Of a stretch of 64,000 nt of DNA, positions 54,817 through 64,000 are shown piece by piece. Source of the DNA: Alkalihalobacillus sp047302405 (GTDB lineage Bacteria > Bacillota > Bacilli > Bacillales > Bacillaceae_D); the NCBI RefSeq assembly GCF_047302405.1, contig NZ_CP154853.1, positions 4,822,947 through 4,886,946 of the forward strand, given 5' to 3'. The position numbers and the translations under genes are program-made. Under the pieces are notes generated by a model, which saw only the letters and a program-made list of their open reading frames with translations, was not told the DNA's origin and did no database searches. Positions within the stretch are counted from its first letter, which is position 1. Every line of letters starts with the position of its first letter.

Positions 54817-56106
54817 ATGAATAAGAATGTCTGTATGTATGTATGGAACCACTTCACCAATGATGCTAGGGTTTTAAGAGAATGTACAGCCTTGTCAGAA
54901 GAGGGATTTAAAGTTGATTTGATTTGTATACATGATCCTACTGATGAGAATTTACCCCTATATGAAAGAAAAGATGAGAATTTCAACGTTTATAGAGTAA
55001 GACGATATCCTATTCTATTAGAGATATTAAAAGAGAGTGTTATTTTTTTGAAACGGAATAAACTAATCGCATTATTGGCAGCTGCTCTGTGGATGTTTTT
55101 AGTTTATTTATTTCCTTTTTTTGTATTGCCAGTAACTATGATTGCTTTTTTAATTGTGAAAACAAAATTAAAAACAGTGTGGGTAAGAGGGAATATTATA
55201 TTTAAAATGATTTTACATGGTTATAAAAAAAATTATAATATTTACCATGCAAATGATTTAAATACTCTACCTCAAGCTTATATTGTTTCAAAATTAAGAT
55301 TCAAAAAGAAGAAATTAATTTATGATTCGCACGAGGTTCAAACAAGTAGAACGGGCTATAAAAGTCCCATTTATGGCAAGTTAGAAGCGTTTTTGATTAA
55401 AAAAACAGATGAAATGATTGTGGAAAACCATACTAGAGCTAAATATAATGAGGAGCTTTATGGTCTTTATCCTCACGTTGTTCATAATTATCCGTTTAAA
55501 CAAGATAAAGATAAAATAGTAAAAGTTGATTTACATAATCAACTAAACATACACGAAGAAGAAAAAATTTTGTTATATCAGGGTGGAATCCAAGAAGGTC
55601 GGGGGTTGGAAAAATTAATATGTGCAATGGCTCTCATAAAGGAAGGAACTTTAGTCTTTATAGGTGATGGTAAAATTAAACCAAACCTTGAAAAACTGGT
55701 TGAAGAAAAAGGTTTAGAAAGTCGAGTTCGATTTTTATCTAAAGTACCTTTAAGTGATCTACCTAAGTATACGAGAAATGCTTATTTAGGGTTCCAAGTT
55801 CTTAATAATATATGTTTTAATCATTACTCAGCTTCTTCCAATAAACTTTTTGAGTATATGATGGCTGGTGTACCTGTTATTGCTTGTGATTTTCCTGAAA
55901 TAAAGAAAGTGGTTGAAGGTGAAAAGGTAGGTTTGTGTGTAGATTCTCATAATTATAAATCTATAGCTAATGGAGTAAATAAACTATTGACAGATATAGA
56001 ATTAAGAAATGTTTTAAGTGGAAATACAGAAAATGCTGGAAAGAAATACAACTGGGATTTAGAGAAAAAGAACTTTTTAAAAGTCTATCAAGATATGGCT
56101 ATTTGA
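54817..56106 (+). CDS. glycosyltransferase (GT-B) with internal hydrophobic hairpin
   Basis: 429 residues. It begins MNKNVCMYVWNHFTNDARVL, a common start of group 1 transferases. C-domain motifs: LLYQGGIQEGRGLEKLI, VFIGDGKIKPNLE and NKLFEYMMAGVPVIACDFPE with two Glu. A strongly hydrophobic stretch around residues 82-115 (LLAAALWMFLVYLFPFFVLP) should form two membrane passes inside the N-domain, tethering the enzyme to the membrane. ATG 54817 is preferred to TTG 54805, which abuts the GAGG site. Confidence 0.85.
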   Translation: MNKNVCMYVWNHFTNDARVLRECTALSEEGFKVDLICIHDPTDENLPLYERKDENFNVYRVRRYPILLEILKESVIFLKRNKLIALLAAALWMFLVYLFPFFVLPVTMIAFLIVKTKLKTVWVRGNIIFKMILHGYKKNYNIYHANDLNTLPQAYIVSKLRFKKKKLIYDSHEVQTSRTGYKSPIYGKLEAFLIKKTDEMIVENHTRAKYNEELYGLYPHVVHNYPFKQDKDKIVKVDLHNQLNIHEEEKILLYQGGIQEGRGLEKLICAMALIKEGTLVFIGDGKIKPNLEKLVEEKGLESRVRFLSKVPLSDLPKYTRNAYLGFQVLNNICFNHYSASSNKLFEYMMAGVPVIACDFPEIKKVVEGEKVGLCVDSHNYKSIANGVNKLLTDIELRNVLSGNTENAGKKYNWDLEKKNFLKVYQDMAI

Positions 56107-56124
56107 AGGGCTAGGAGGGTTAGA

Positions 56125-57030
56125 ATGAATAATAATTTAAATGAGCTAGTAAATAATTCAGGGGAATCTATTAGAAATTATTGGATCTGTAAAAATGCTT
56201 TTGGAGAAAATATATTAGACATTTCAAGTTTAGAAAGTGATAGTTTTCCTATAATTTTAGCGAAAGAAAATAAAAGGGTCCTATCAATAAGCTTAGAAAA
56301 AGATAGGATTGATGTTTTAAGTGAGAAATTAAAAAATGAACCTGAATGTGTTCAGAAGAATGTTGAGTGCAGAATAACAAGTTTATTTAACCTCGAAAAC
56401 AATAAATTATTTGACTCAATACTACTGGATTATTCATTGGTTCATATAACTGATATGAAAAGATATTTAATGCATGTAACAAATAAATTAAGCATAAAAG
56501 GTAGAATTATTATAACGTTGCCCTTAGGAATAAAAAAAGGACAGAATCTTGTTAGTCCTTTTTATTTTGAAGATTTTTTTAATGAGATAAAAGAAAAGCT
56601 ATATATAAAGGAGATCGAGTACCAGCAAGATTGGGTAGGAATCGTCTTGATGCAATTAGAACATAGTGATGAAAATGATAATTTGAATTTATTTGAAGTG
56701 ATAAGAAAGATTGAAAAGCTATTATATGCTAAAGAAAGTGCATCTTTTACAAATAATGTTCAAAAAGAAATGGAACCAGTTACTATCGAGGTTAATAAGA
56801 ATATAGATGAAGAAATAAATAAATACAAAAAGCTATATTTAATAGCCAAAAAAGAGAAGATACAATTACAAGAAGAATTATTAAATCAATATGAAAAAGA
56901 AACTAAACTATTAAAGAGTATCAAAAATGATAATACAAAAAAATATGATGATTTACAAAGAAAGTATAATGCTTTAAGTGAATCAAAACTAGGTAAAATT
57001 CAACTTGCATATTGGAGACGTAAAAAATAG
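56125..57030 (+). CDS. methyltransferase-like protein with C-terminal coiled coil
   Basis: 301 residues. Residues about 1-180 follow the class I methyltransferase plan (ENILDISSLES in place of the Gly-rich motif I, then KRVLSISLEKDRIDVL, FDSILLDYSLVHI and KGRIIITLPLG), but the glycine motif is degraded, so SAM binding is doubtful. Residues about 210-290 are a Lys/Glu-rich coiled coil. The ATG follows AGGAGGG. It might be a chain-length or scaffold partner of the following transferase, which begins with a coiled coil too. Confidence 0.65.
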   Translation: MNNNLNELVNNSGESIRNYWICKNAFGENILDISSLESDSFPIILAKENKRVLSISLEKDRIDVLSEKLKNEPECVQKNVECRITSLFNLENNKLFDSILLDYSLVHITDMKRYLMHVTNKLSIKGRIIITLPLGIKKGQNLVSPFYFEDFFNEIKEKLYIKEIEYQQDWVGIVLMQLEHSDENDNLNLFEVIRKIEKLLYAKESASFTNNVQKEMEPVTIEVNKNIDEEINKYKKLYLIAKKEKIQLQEELLNQYEKETKLLKSIKNDNTKKYDDLQRKYNALSESKLGKIQLAYWRRKK

Positions 57031-57046
57031 TCTGGAGGTGAAGAAA

Positions 57047-59797
57047 TTGAATAAAGATTCTATAAATCAAAGGATAAATACATTAGAAAAGTTAAAGCAA
57101 AAAACTAAAAATGATTTAATAAGTGATATTGAAGATTATTTAAAAGAGAGAAAAAATGATAATGAGTATAAAGAAAAGTTAAAACAAGTAAAACAATTAG
57201 ATTATCAAGGTCATAACAATAATCCTATAAATAGAAAAAAAGAAATAAAAAAAGAAGTTAATACAGAAAGAGCAAATTATTTAAATAAGTTGAAAAGAGA
57301 TCATGATGGTAGCTTCTTTAAAGAAATAAAGCCTTTACTTGATGAATTACCAGAAAGTAATGGAAGTAGGTACTATCAAAAGATGAAAGCTAACATTGGA
57401 ATAATTTCTGATGAATTCTTATATCATTCATTTGAAGGACAAGCTAATTTTATATACATTACGAGAGATAATTATAAAGAATATGCAAATAAATTGGATA
57501 TATTTTTATTAGTGACAACTTGGAAAGGTCTAGATTTAAGTTGGAAAGGGCTTGGTAATCCAAATATTAAAAGACATAGAAATGATATGGAGAAAATCAT
57601 CAATTTATATAAGGACAATGGTATAAAAACAGTTTTTTATTCAAAAGAAGACCCTGTCAATTATGATATATTTGTTGAACTAGCTAAAAAATGTGATTAT
57701 ATCTTTACTACAGCTATCGAAAAAGTTGAAGATTATAAAAGAGATTGTAAAAATCCAAATGTTAATGTATTAAGTTTCGGTATAAATCCAACTATTCATA
57801 ATCCAATTGGAATTAATAAGTTTGCTAAACGAAAAGAAGTATTGTTTGCTGGCTCATGGTATAACAAGTATCCTAAACGACAAGAAGAAACAAAAATGTT
57901 ATTTGATGGAGTAATAGAAAGTAAGAATAAGTTAAAAATTATTGATCGTAATTTTAATTTGAAATTAGAACAATATTTCTTTCCAGAAAGGTATATTAAA
58001 TATATCTCTCCAGCTATCGATCATGTCTATCTGCAGAAGCTTCATAAACTCTTTAATTACTCGCTCAATCTAAATTCTGTTAAGAATAGCGAGACAATGT
58101 TTGCAAATAGAGTATATGAACTTCAAGCATTAGGGAATATATTGATTTCAAATTATAATACAGGGATAAATAATTTGTTTCCGAATGTACACTTAGTACA
58201 TGATAAAAATGAAGTGGGAGAAATTATAAATAATATTTCAGAAGACGAATTATATAAGCAACAAATTCTTGGAATTCGGAGAGTCATGTCAAAAGAAACA
58301 ACTTATCAAAGGCTAGAAGAAATGTTTTCGGTCATTGGTTATTCTGACACCAAAGTAGATAGAAAAATTGCTGTTGTAGTAAGAGAAAGAACTGAAAGAT
58401 TACTGGAAATGTATAATTCACAAACTATATGTAATAAAGAGTTACTTTTAAATGAAGAGCTTTCAGACGAAACACTACAACATTATGATTTCATTACCTT
58501 TTTTAATGAAGAGTATAAATATGATGAATTCTATTTGGAAGACATGATAAATGGATTTAAGTACACGGATGTAGATTACGTTACTAAAGATTCTTATTAT
58601 ATAAATGGTGAGCTACAAAAAGGAATTGAGCACGATTACGTTGATGTGATTAAAGATAAATATCAAACTGTTTTTTGGGCTAGTGCATTTAGAGTGAATG
58701 AATTGATTGAAATGGATAGAAATGTTCGTCGTGCAAATGGTTATAGTATTGATAGGTATAATTTTGAAAAGGGAACTAATAAAGTCATTCCGGAAATTAA
58801 ACCTTATAAATTGTCAGTCATCATCCCAACTTACAATAATGGTGACCATTTGATGAGTAAATGTTTTAATAGTCTAAAAAGAAGTTCTATATTTAATGAA
58901 ATGGAAATTGTTATAGTAGATGATGGCTCTACTGATGATTATACGACTAAAATTATTTCATATTTAACTAGACAATATCCAAACATTAAATCTTACTTTT
59001 TCGGTGATAATGGTAGTGGTAGTGCATCGCGCCCAAGAAATAAAGGTTTTGAGATCTCAACTGCACCTTATATAACTTATTTAGACCCTGATAATGAAGC
59101 TATTAATAATGGCTACTCACAATTAATAAAAGCTGTAGAATCAACTGATTATGATATGGTTGTTGGAAACATGCTTAGAGTGTCAGATGATGTATTGAGC
59201 TTCGACTATTACAAAACAGTTTATTACTTCAATGATAAAAAGGATGTATTAATTGAAGACAAGGGCGAGTTTCTAAAAAGAAGTTCCTTTAAAGCTATGA
59301 GTATACAAGCATTAATTGTTAAAAGAGAAATCATTTCTAACAATCAGTTAAAAATGATTGAGGGAGCAGTTGGTCAAGATACTTTATTCTTCCAAGAATT
59401 ATTATTAAATTGTTTGAAAGTTAAAGCTATTAATCTGGATATTCATATTTACTATGCTGCAGTATCTGGTTCTGCTGTTAATTCAGTAGGAATTTCATTC
59501 TTTCAAAAATACTTTATAATGGAAGAAGGAAGAGTTAAGGAACTTAAAAAGTATAATTTATTAGACTCATATATTGATATAAGATTTGAATACTATTTTG
59601 ATAATTGGTATTTAAATAAGCTAAAACGGGTTAGTAAAAAAGAACTTAAAGAATGTGTAGAGATATTATGTGGAATCTATAATCTTTATGAGCAGCGTTT
59701 TGAACCGAAAGAAGCTCATTTAGTCACATTTTCAAATTTGTGTAAAAATAAAGATTATGAAAGAATTATAGAAGAATTTGTAGAAAATAAGTTATGA
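57047..59797 (+). CDS. bifunctional glycosyltransferase (CgeB/GT-B-like plus GT2)
   Basis: 916 residues. Residues about 1-100 are a basic coiled coil. About 110-440 form a CgeB/YkvP-like GT-B region (ANIGIISDEFLYHSFEGQAN, VLFAGSWYNKYPKRQEETK and YELQALGNILISNYNTG). From about residue 587 a GT-A family 2 domain begins: KLSVIIPTYNNGDHL, IVIVDDGSTDD and TYLDPDNEA as DXD-like motif. TTG 57047 follows GGAGGTG by 7 nt; the longer frame from 57005 overlaps the upstream gene. Two-domain transferases of this plan often polymerise teichoic-acid-like chains by alternate addition. Confidence 0.8.
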   Translation: MNKDSINQRINTLEKLKQKTKNDLISDIEDYLKERKNDNEYKEKLKQVKQLDYQGHNNNPINRKKEIKKEVNTERANYLNKLKRDHDGSFFKEIKPLLDELPESNGSRYYQKMKANIGIISDEFLYHSFEGQANFIYITRDNYKEYANKLDIFLLVTTWKGLDLSWKGLGNPNIKRHRNDMEKIINLYKDNGIKTVFYSKEDPVNYDIFVELAKKCDYIFTTAIEKVEDYKRDCKNPNVNVLSFGINPTIHNPIGINKFAKRKEVLFAGSWYNKYPKRQEETKMLFDGVIESKNKLKIIDRNFNLKLEQYFFPERYIKYISPAIDHVYLQKLHKLFNYSLNLNSVKNSETMFANRVYELQALGNILISNYNTGINNLFPNVHLVHDKNEVGEIINNISEDELYKQQILGIRRVMSKETTYQRLEEMFSVIGYSDTKVDRKIAVVVRERTERLLEMYNSQTICNKELLLNEELSDETLQHYDFITFFNEEYKYDEFYLEDMINGFKYTDVDYVTKDSYYINGELQKGIEHDYVDVIKDKYQTVFWASAFRVNELIEMDRNVRRANGYSIDRYNFEKGTNKVIPEIKPYKLSVIIPTYNNGDHLMSKCFNSLKRSSIFNEMEIVIVDDGSTDDYTTKIISYLTRQYPNIKSYFFGDNGSGSASRPRNKGFEISTAPYITYLDPDNEAINNGYSQLIKAVESTDYDMVVGNMLRVSDDVLSFDYYKTVYYFNDKKDVLIEDKGEFLKRSSFKAMSIQALIVKREIISNNQLKMIEGAVGQDTLFFQELLLNCLKVKAINLDIHIYYAAVSGSAVNSVGISFFQKYFIMEEGRVKELKKYNLLDSYIDIRFEYYFDNWYLNKLKRVSKKELKECVEILCGIYNLYEQRFEPKEAHLVTFSNLCKNKDYERIIEEFVENKL

Positions 59798-59835
59798 TTA
59801 AAAAGAATAAAGTTATTGAAAGGAAGATGTTTTAA

Positions 59836-61113
59836 ATGAAATTATGTACAGTAGGATTAGGATATATTGGATTGCCTACATCAATAATGTTTGCAAAACA
59901 TGGAGTAGATGTTGTTGGGGTAGATGTTAGACTAGAAGTTATAGAATCATTAAATTCAGGGAAAATTCATATTGAAGAACCTGGCTTACAAGAGGCATTA
60001 GAGGAAGTAATTAAAGCGGGCACTTTTAAAGCAAGTCTAGTACCTGAAAAAGCAGATACATTTATTATTGCAGTACCAACACCAAATAATGATGATATGT
60101 ATAAATCGTGTGACTTAACGTATGTCTTAGGAGCTGTGAATTCAGTTATTCCTCACTTAGAAAAAGGAAATACATTAATAATTGAATCAACAATTGCACC
60201 AAGAAGTATGGATGATTATGTAAGACCATTGTTAGAAGAAAACGGATTTAATATAGGTGAAGATATTTACTTGGTACATTGTCCAGAGCGTGTATTACCA
60301 GGTCAGATTATGCATGAGCTTATTTTTAATAATCGAATTGTTGGTGGGGTTACACCGAATTGTACTGAAGCTGGAGCTAAAGTTTATAGTACTTTTGTTC
60401 AAGGTGAAATTATCAAAACAGAAGCAAAAACTGCTGAGATGTCAAAATTAATGGAGAACACTTTCCGTGACGTAAACATCGCACTTGCAAATGAATTAAC
60501 GAAAGTATGTAATGAATTAGATATTAATGCTTTAGATGTAATCTCAATGGCTAATAAGCATCCACGAGTTAATCTTCATACTCCTGGACCTGGTGTAGGT
60601 GGACATTGCTTAGCAGTAGACCCATATTTCATTGTTGCTAAAGCACCTGAAACCGCTCAGATTATTAATCTTGCGCGGAATGTAAATACATCAATGCCAG
60701 ATTATGTAGTAAATAATATAAATACTTTAATGGAAAAAGTAAATGGTAGAACAGTAACTTTATTTGGTTTAACTTATAAAGGTAATGTAGATGATATACG
60801 TGAAAGTCCTGCAATGGAAATAAGAGAAAAATTAATAAATCAAAATAAATTTGAGATAAGATCGTTTGATCCACACGTAGAAGCAGACTTTGTAATTGCT
60901 GATATCAACCAAGCAACTATTAATTCGGATCTGATTGTCATTTTAACTGACCATAATGAATTTAAAGAGCTTGATTGGAACAGTTTAAGTCAATTAGGTA
61001 ACAAACGAGTTTTAGATACTAAAAACATAATTGACGAATTGCCTATTGATTTTGAATTAGTTAATTTCGGTAATTTACACAAGTTTATTAAGAAGGAAGC
61101 AAGTTTAGTATGA
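59836..61113 (+). CDS. wecC: UDP-N-acetyl-D-mannosamine dehydrogenase
   Basis: A 425-residue UDP-ManNAc 6-dehydrogenase. Rossmann motif VGLGYIGLPTSIMFA, IESTIAPRSMDDYV, HCPERVLPGQIMHEL, catalytic Lys region SKLMENTFRDVNIALANEL, the Cys-containing GPGVGGHCLAVDPYFIV and the C-terminal GLTYKGNVDDIRESP. It oxidises UDP-ManNAc from WecB to UDP-ManNAcA. It overlaps the exporter permease by 4 bp (ATGA). The polymer therefore probably contains N-acetylmannosaminuronic acid. Confidence 0.93.
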   Translation: MKLCTVGLGYIGLPTSIMFAKHGVDVVGVDVRLEVIESLNSGKIHIEEPGLQEALEEVIKAGTFKASLVPEKADTFIIAVPTPNNDDMYKSCDLTYVLGAVNSVIPHLEKGNTLIIESTIAPRSMDDYVRPLLEENGFNIGEDIYLVHCPERVLPGQIMHELIFNNRIVGGVTPNCTEAGAKVYSTFVQGEIIKTEAKTAEMSKLMENTFRDVNIALANELTKVCNELDINALDVISMANKHPRVNLHTPGPGVGGHCLAVDPYFIVAKAPETAQIINLARNVNTSMPDYVVNNINTLMEKVNGRTVTLFGLTYKGNVDDIRESPAMEIREKLINQNKFEIRSFDPHVEADFVIADINQATINSDLIVILTDHNEFKELDWNSLSQLGNKRVLDTKNIIDELPIDFELVNFGNLHKFIKKEASLV

Positions 61114-61913
61114 AATTTGTTTTAAAAGTCTTAAGGGAACAAGTTAATCATATAAGATTGATATTCAGGTTAGCATCCTACGAGACGAAAAGTAAGTACC
61201 AAATGCACTACCTTGGTATTCTCTGGCAATTTCTTAATCCCCTACTTCAAGTGATTGTCTTTTGGATTGTGTTTGGTTTAGGAATCCGAGGGGGAGCTCC
61301 AGTTGGAGATACCCCCTTCTTTGTTTGGTTAGTAATAGGATTAATACCTTGGTTTTTTATAAGTCAAACTATTGTACAAGGATCAAATAGTGTTTATGCC
61401 AAAGTTAATTTAGTGTCAAAAATGAAGTTTCCAGTAAGTATTTTACCTTCTGTGACAATAGTGGGGAATTCAGCTGGCTTTCTTGTTATGTTAGTCTTAC
61501 TTGTAATTATTCTGCTTGTTAATAATATTTATCCATCGGTCTATTTGTTACAATTCCCTTACTATTTATTCTGTATGTATATGTTTGTATTTTCGTTTAC
61601 TTTGTTCAGTTCGACAATTTCTATTATTATTAGAGATTATCAAGTGTTATTACAATCAATGATGAGAATGTTATTTTTTTTAACACCGATCTTTTGGGTT
61701 CCAACTAATATGCCGGTTATTTTTCAAGAACTACTAAAATTGAATCCTTTTTATTATATTGTTAATGGATTTAGAATGTCATTATTAGGAGAAGGTTGGG
61801 TATTTCAAGACTATCTGTACTCTATATACTTTTGGTCTTTAACACTGTTGTTGATTTTGGTTGGTTCATTTATTCATGTGAAATTTAGAGATCGATTTGT
61901 TGATTATTTGTAG
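61110..61913 (+). CDS. polymer exporter permease (TagG type ABC-2)
   Basis: A 267-residue ABC-2 permease with six membrane segments. RLASYETKSKYQMHYLGILW and IIRDYQVLLQSMMRMLFFLTPIFW are hallmarks of TagG. It partners the ATPase at 61928. It differs from the KpsM-like protein at 36121, so the genome carries two separate polysaccharide exporters here. Confidence 0.88.
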   Translation: MKFVLKVLREQVNHIRLIFRLASYETKSKYQMHYLGILWQFLNPLLQVIVFWIVFGLGIRGGAPVGDTPFFVWLVIGLIPWFFISQTIVQGSNSVYAKVNLVSKMKFPVSILPSVTIVGNSAGFLVMLVLLVIILLVNNIYPSVYLLQFPYYLFCMYMFVFSFTLFSSTISIIIRDYQVLLQSMMRMLFFLTPIFWVPTNMPVIFQELLKLNPFYYIVNGFRMSLLGEGWVFQDYLYSIYFWSLTLLLILVGSFIHVKFRDRFVDYL

Positions 61914-61927
61914 TGGAGGCTAAGTTA

Positions 61928-63535
61928 ATGAAGCCTAAAGTAGTTTTTAAAGGTGTATCTAAAAAATATGAGATATACAATAGAAAAATCGATAAGATAC
62001 TAAGTTTATTTTTTCCTTCAAGAAAGAGGAAAGAATTTTTTGCTTTAAAAGGTGTTTCGTTTGAAGTATTTGAAGGAGAAACAATAGGTATAGTTGGGAT
62101 TAATGGCTCTGGAAAATCAACCTTATCAAATTTATTAGCTAAAATTATCCCACAGTCTTCTGGCGAAATATCTATTAACGGTGAGAGCTCTTTAATTGCC
62201 ATATCAGTTGGGTTAAATAATGCGTTAACTGGGTTAGAGAATATTGAACTAAAATGTTTAATGCATGGACTGAATAAACAAGAAATTAACGAATTATTGC
62301 CAACGATTATTGATTTTGCAGATATAGGTGATTTTATTTCACAACCTGTGAAAAATTATTCATCAGGTATGAAATCAAGGTTAGGGTTTGCTATATCCGT
62401 GCATACAAATCCAGATATTTTAATAGTTGATGAAGCTTTATCAGTTGGTGACCAAACTTTTTATAAAAAGTGTTTGAATAAGATAAATGAATTTAAAAAA
62501 GAAGGGAAGACTATTTTCTTTATTAGTCATTCCATTGGTCAGATGCGGTCAATTTCAGATAAAGTAATTTGGATTCATTATGGCCAATTGAAGGAGTTCG
62601 GTGAATCTAAACAGGTTTTAGATAACTATCAATCATTTATAAAATGGTTTAATGAATTAACTGAACGTGATAAAAAAAGCTATAAAATGGAAATGTTAAG
62701 TAAGCAATCAAGCCCTTTATTAAATGAAGATAATAATGAGATTTCTATTAATCGTAGTACTCGTTATAAGTCTACTAAGAATATCCATAAAAAAGTATAC
62801 GGTCAAATAGTAATATCTTTTTTAATCTTTATATTAAGCGGGTTTCTTCTTGTTGTATCTCCTCATTTTCTTACATCGGGTAGTGAAACTGAAGAGAATG
62901 ATAATGTTGAAATGATTATCAAAAGCGAAACAGAAAACGCTGAAATTAATCAACCTATTGATATAATGCCTATTAATAAATTAGGTTTTAGTAATACTTT
63001 AATTTATGATGATCCTAATCTAGTGAATATTAAAGGGGAAATATTACCTAATACTGGATTGAATTTGTTAGAAGAAACGACTTTAAGTTATAAATTTAAA
63101 AATAATAGTATTGAAGGTTATGTTGGGAAAAATTCGATACTTTTAGAAAAAGACTTTGAAGAGAAATCTCAAGTTAATATTAATACCTTTACTGAGTATT
63201 TTTCGGAGGAATTTGTACAATCTTATCAATATTTTTTTATGCATTTAGGTTATGAAGCAACTGAGATGAAAGAGAAAATGTTTGGTGGGGAAGAAAAGGA
63301 AAGCGATACATTTGGGCAAAGAGAATATTATTTTGAACGTGAAAAATTTTCTTATATTATTAATGAAGAAGATATTGTATCTAGCTTAATAATTTTTGAT
63401 TTTGAACCCGATATAGAATTTTTAAATGAGAACTTGTCAACAAAATTTGCTGCACATAATAGGTTAGGTTTTAATATTAATAATTACTCTATAATTATTG
63501 ATATTAGTGAAAAAACACTTTTTGTGACGATATAG
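61928..63535 (+). CDS. polymer exporter ATPase (TagH type) with extracellular extension
   Basis: 535 residues. Residues about 1-240 are the ATPase: GINGSGKST, YSSGMKSRLGFAISVH and ILIVDEALSVGD. Then comes a linker, one membrane helix near residue 295 (VISFLIFILSGFLLVVSPHF) and an extracellular tail of about 220 acidic residues. The plan equals Bacillus subtilis TagH (527 residues), whose tail reaches the cell wall. ATG 61928 follows GGAGG; the frame from GTG 61913 would include it. A terminator follows, ending the operon. Confidence 0.88.
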   Translation: MKPKVVFKGVSKKYEIYNRKIDKILSLFFPSRKRKEFFALKGVSFEVFEGETIGIVGINGSGKSTLSNLLAKIIPQSSGEISINGESSLIAISVGLNNALTGLENIELKCLMHGLNKQEINELLPTIIDFADIGDFISQPVKNYSSGMKSRLGFAISVHTNPDILIVDEALSVGDQTFYKKCLNKINEFKKEGKTIFFISHSIGQMRSISDKVIWIHYGQLKEFGESKQVLDNYQSFIKWFNELTERDKKSYKMEMLSKQSSPLLNEDNNEISINRSTRYKSTKNIHKKVYGQIVISFLIFILSGFLLVVSPHFLTSGSETEENDNVEMIIKSETENAEINQPIDIMPINKLGFSNTLIYDDPNLVNIKGEILPNTGLNLLEETTLSYKFKNNSIEGYVGKNSILLEKDFEEKSQVNINTFTEYFSEEFVQSYQYFFMHLGYEATEMKEKMFGGEEKESDTFGQREYYFEREKFSYIINEEDIVSSLIIFDFEPDIEFLNENLSTKFAAHNRLGFNINNYSIIIDISEKTLFVTI

Positions 63536-63549
63536 GAATCGAATACAAT

Positions 63550-63588
63550 TAAAATAATCCCCCCCTTTTTAAAGAGGGGATTATTTTG
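63550..63588 (+). terminator. intrinsic terminator after the TagH-type gene
   Basis: AAAATAATCCCC / GGGGATTATTTT stem flanking CCTTTTTAAAGA. Symmetric, so it may serve the converging minus-strand gene as well. Confidence 0.85.
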
Positions 63589-63683
63589 CATTTGTATTCG
63601 ATAGGTTATTATTGTAATCTATATTGGCTAAGTTGACGGTATTACCAATACAGAGTTAGACTTTCTTTTCTATTTAGAAGCAA

Positions 63684-64000
63684 TTACTTTAGTAATTTTA
63701 AATTATTTTTGATAACACTTATCGTTTCTTTTTCAGGTAGTGGATTGTGCCCTTGCTCTTCATTTGAATATAAAAGTGTTCGAATTCGGTTTTTGAAGGC
63801 ACCTCCTTTACTTAAGTCAGTTAAAGAAGTTATAAATGGAACAAAGTGATTCACCATATCTTCCTCACAAGCCGTATTTTGCATATAAAGAATTTTTGGT
63901 ACATAATCGTTAGCTTTGAAAACACTTATAATATCGGCTCTTTCAAGACTTAAATTATGCTCCATTACACAAATTTTCAAACGTTTTACATGTTCTTGAT
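63684..64000 (-). CDS. unrecognised protein, C-terminal part, 5' end outside window
   Basis: An open frame on the minus strand from the window edge to a stop at 63684, ending with VIKNNLKLLK. The frame stays open upstream of the TTG at 63980, so the gene starts outside. Visible part: RLKICVMEHNLSLERADIIS, then a mixed helix/strand pattern and TLLYSNEEQGHNPLPEKE. No domain recognised. It converges on the exporter operon across a shared terminator. Confidence 0.6.
   Translation of the reverse strand, partial: QEHVKRLKICVMEHNLSLERADIISVFKANDYVPKILYMQNTACEEDMVNHFVPFITSLTDLSKGGAFKNRIRTLLYSNEEQGHNPLPEKETISVIKNNLKLLK

Overview
The window looks like chromosomal DNA of a low-GC Gram-positive rod of the Bacillaceae. 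Genes carry strong AGGAGG-type ribosome binding sites with ATG, GTG or TTG starts. Markers include a GlpP antiterminator, lipobox lipoproteins, a TagGH-type exporter and a sortase-type surface protein. The many acidic extracytoplasmic proteins would fit a halo- or alkaliphile, but that is inference. No rRNA, tRNA or CRISPR array was seen.

Layout. (1) 1-2.3 kb: an IS110-family element cut by the window edge has removed the 5' end of a sortase-type surface protein gene. (2) 3.1-11.1 kb: glycerol-phosphate/phosphate block with an Ugp-like ABC importer (solute-binding protein and two permeases, no ATPase), an MBL-fold hydrolase, GlpP, PhoU, a HAD-IIA phosphatase and a Na/Pi transporter. (3) 11.2-12.7 kb: about 29 tandem copies of a 52-bp repeat. 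(4) 12.9-20.3 kb: a complete Dpp/Opp-type ABC importer co-oriented with a sugar-phosphate isomerase/epimerase-like gene and a Gfo/Idh/MocA dehydrogenase. (5) 20.4-23.1 kb: an IS1341-type TnpB element and a ROK regulator, then a second repeat array. (6) 23.9-29.8 kb: housekeeping genes (SDR reductase, alpha/beta hydrolase, galE, VanZ-like, NERD, deoD), then a third repeat array.

(7) 30.6-44.7 kb is the most striking part: a capsule locus of the ABC-exporter, Kdo-linker type known mainly from Gram-negatives. It has kdsB, kdsA, kdsD/kpsF and kdsC, which together cover ribulose-5-P to CMP-Kdo, plus KpsM/KpsT-like exporter genes, a KpsC-like protein and a separate single-module KpsC-like protein, a KpsS-like gene with a frameshift, and a 984-residue KpsS-like/glycerophosphotransferase-like fusion. 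No KpsD or KpsE homologue is visible, as expected for a cell with one membrane. (8) 45-49.1 kb: an SGNH-like lipid- or sugar-hydrolase-type protein, an intact IS66 element with an 8-bp target duplication, and transposase debris. (9) 49.3-63.5 kb: a more AT-rich second surface-polymer locus with an asparagine-synthetase-like protein, wecB and wecC (UDP-ManNAcA synthesis), three glycosyltransferases, a methyltransferase-like protein and a TagG/TagH-type exporter.

Two families of dispersed repeats run through the gaps. One is a short palindrome (TTCGACAGGTG, 5-nt loop, CACCTGTCGAA) that borders the 52-bp arrays. The other is a GC-rich element of about 140 bp, two near-identical direct copies of which flank the kpsM-T-C block, with a partial inverted copy downstream.
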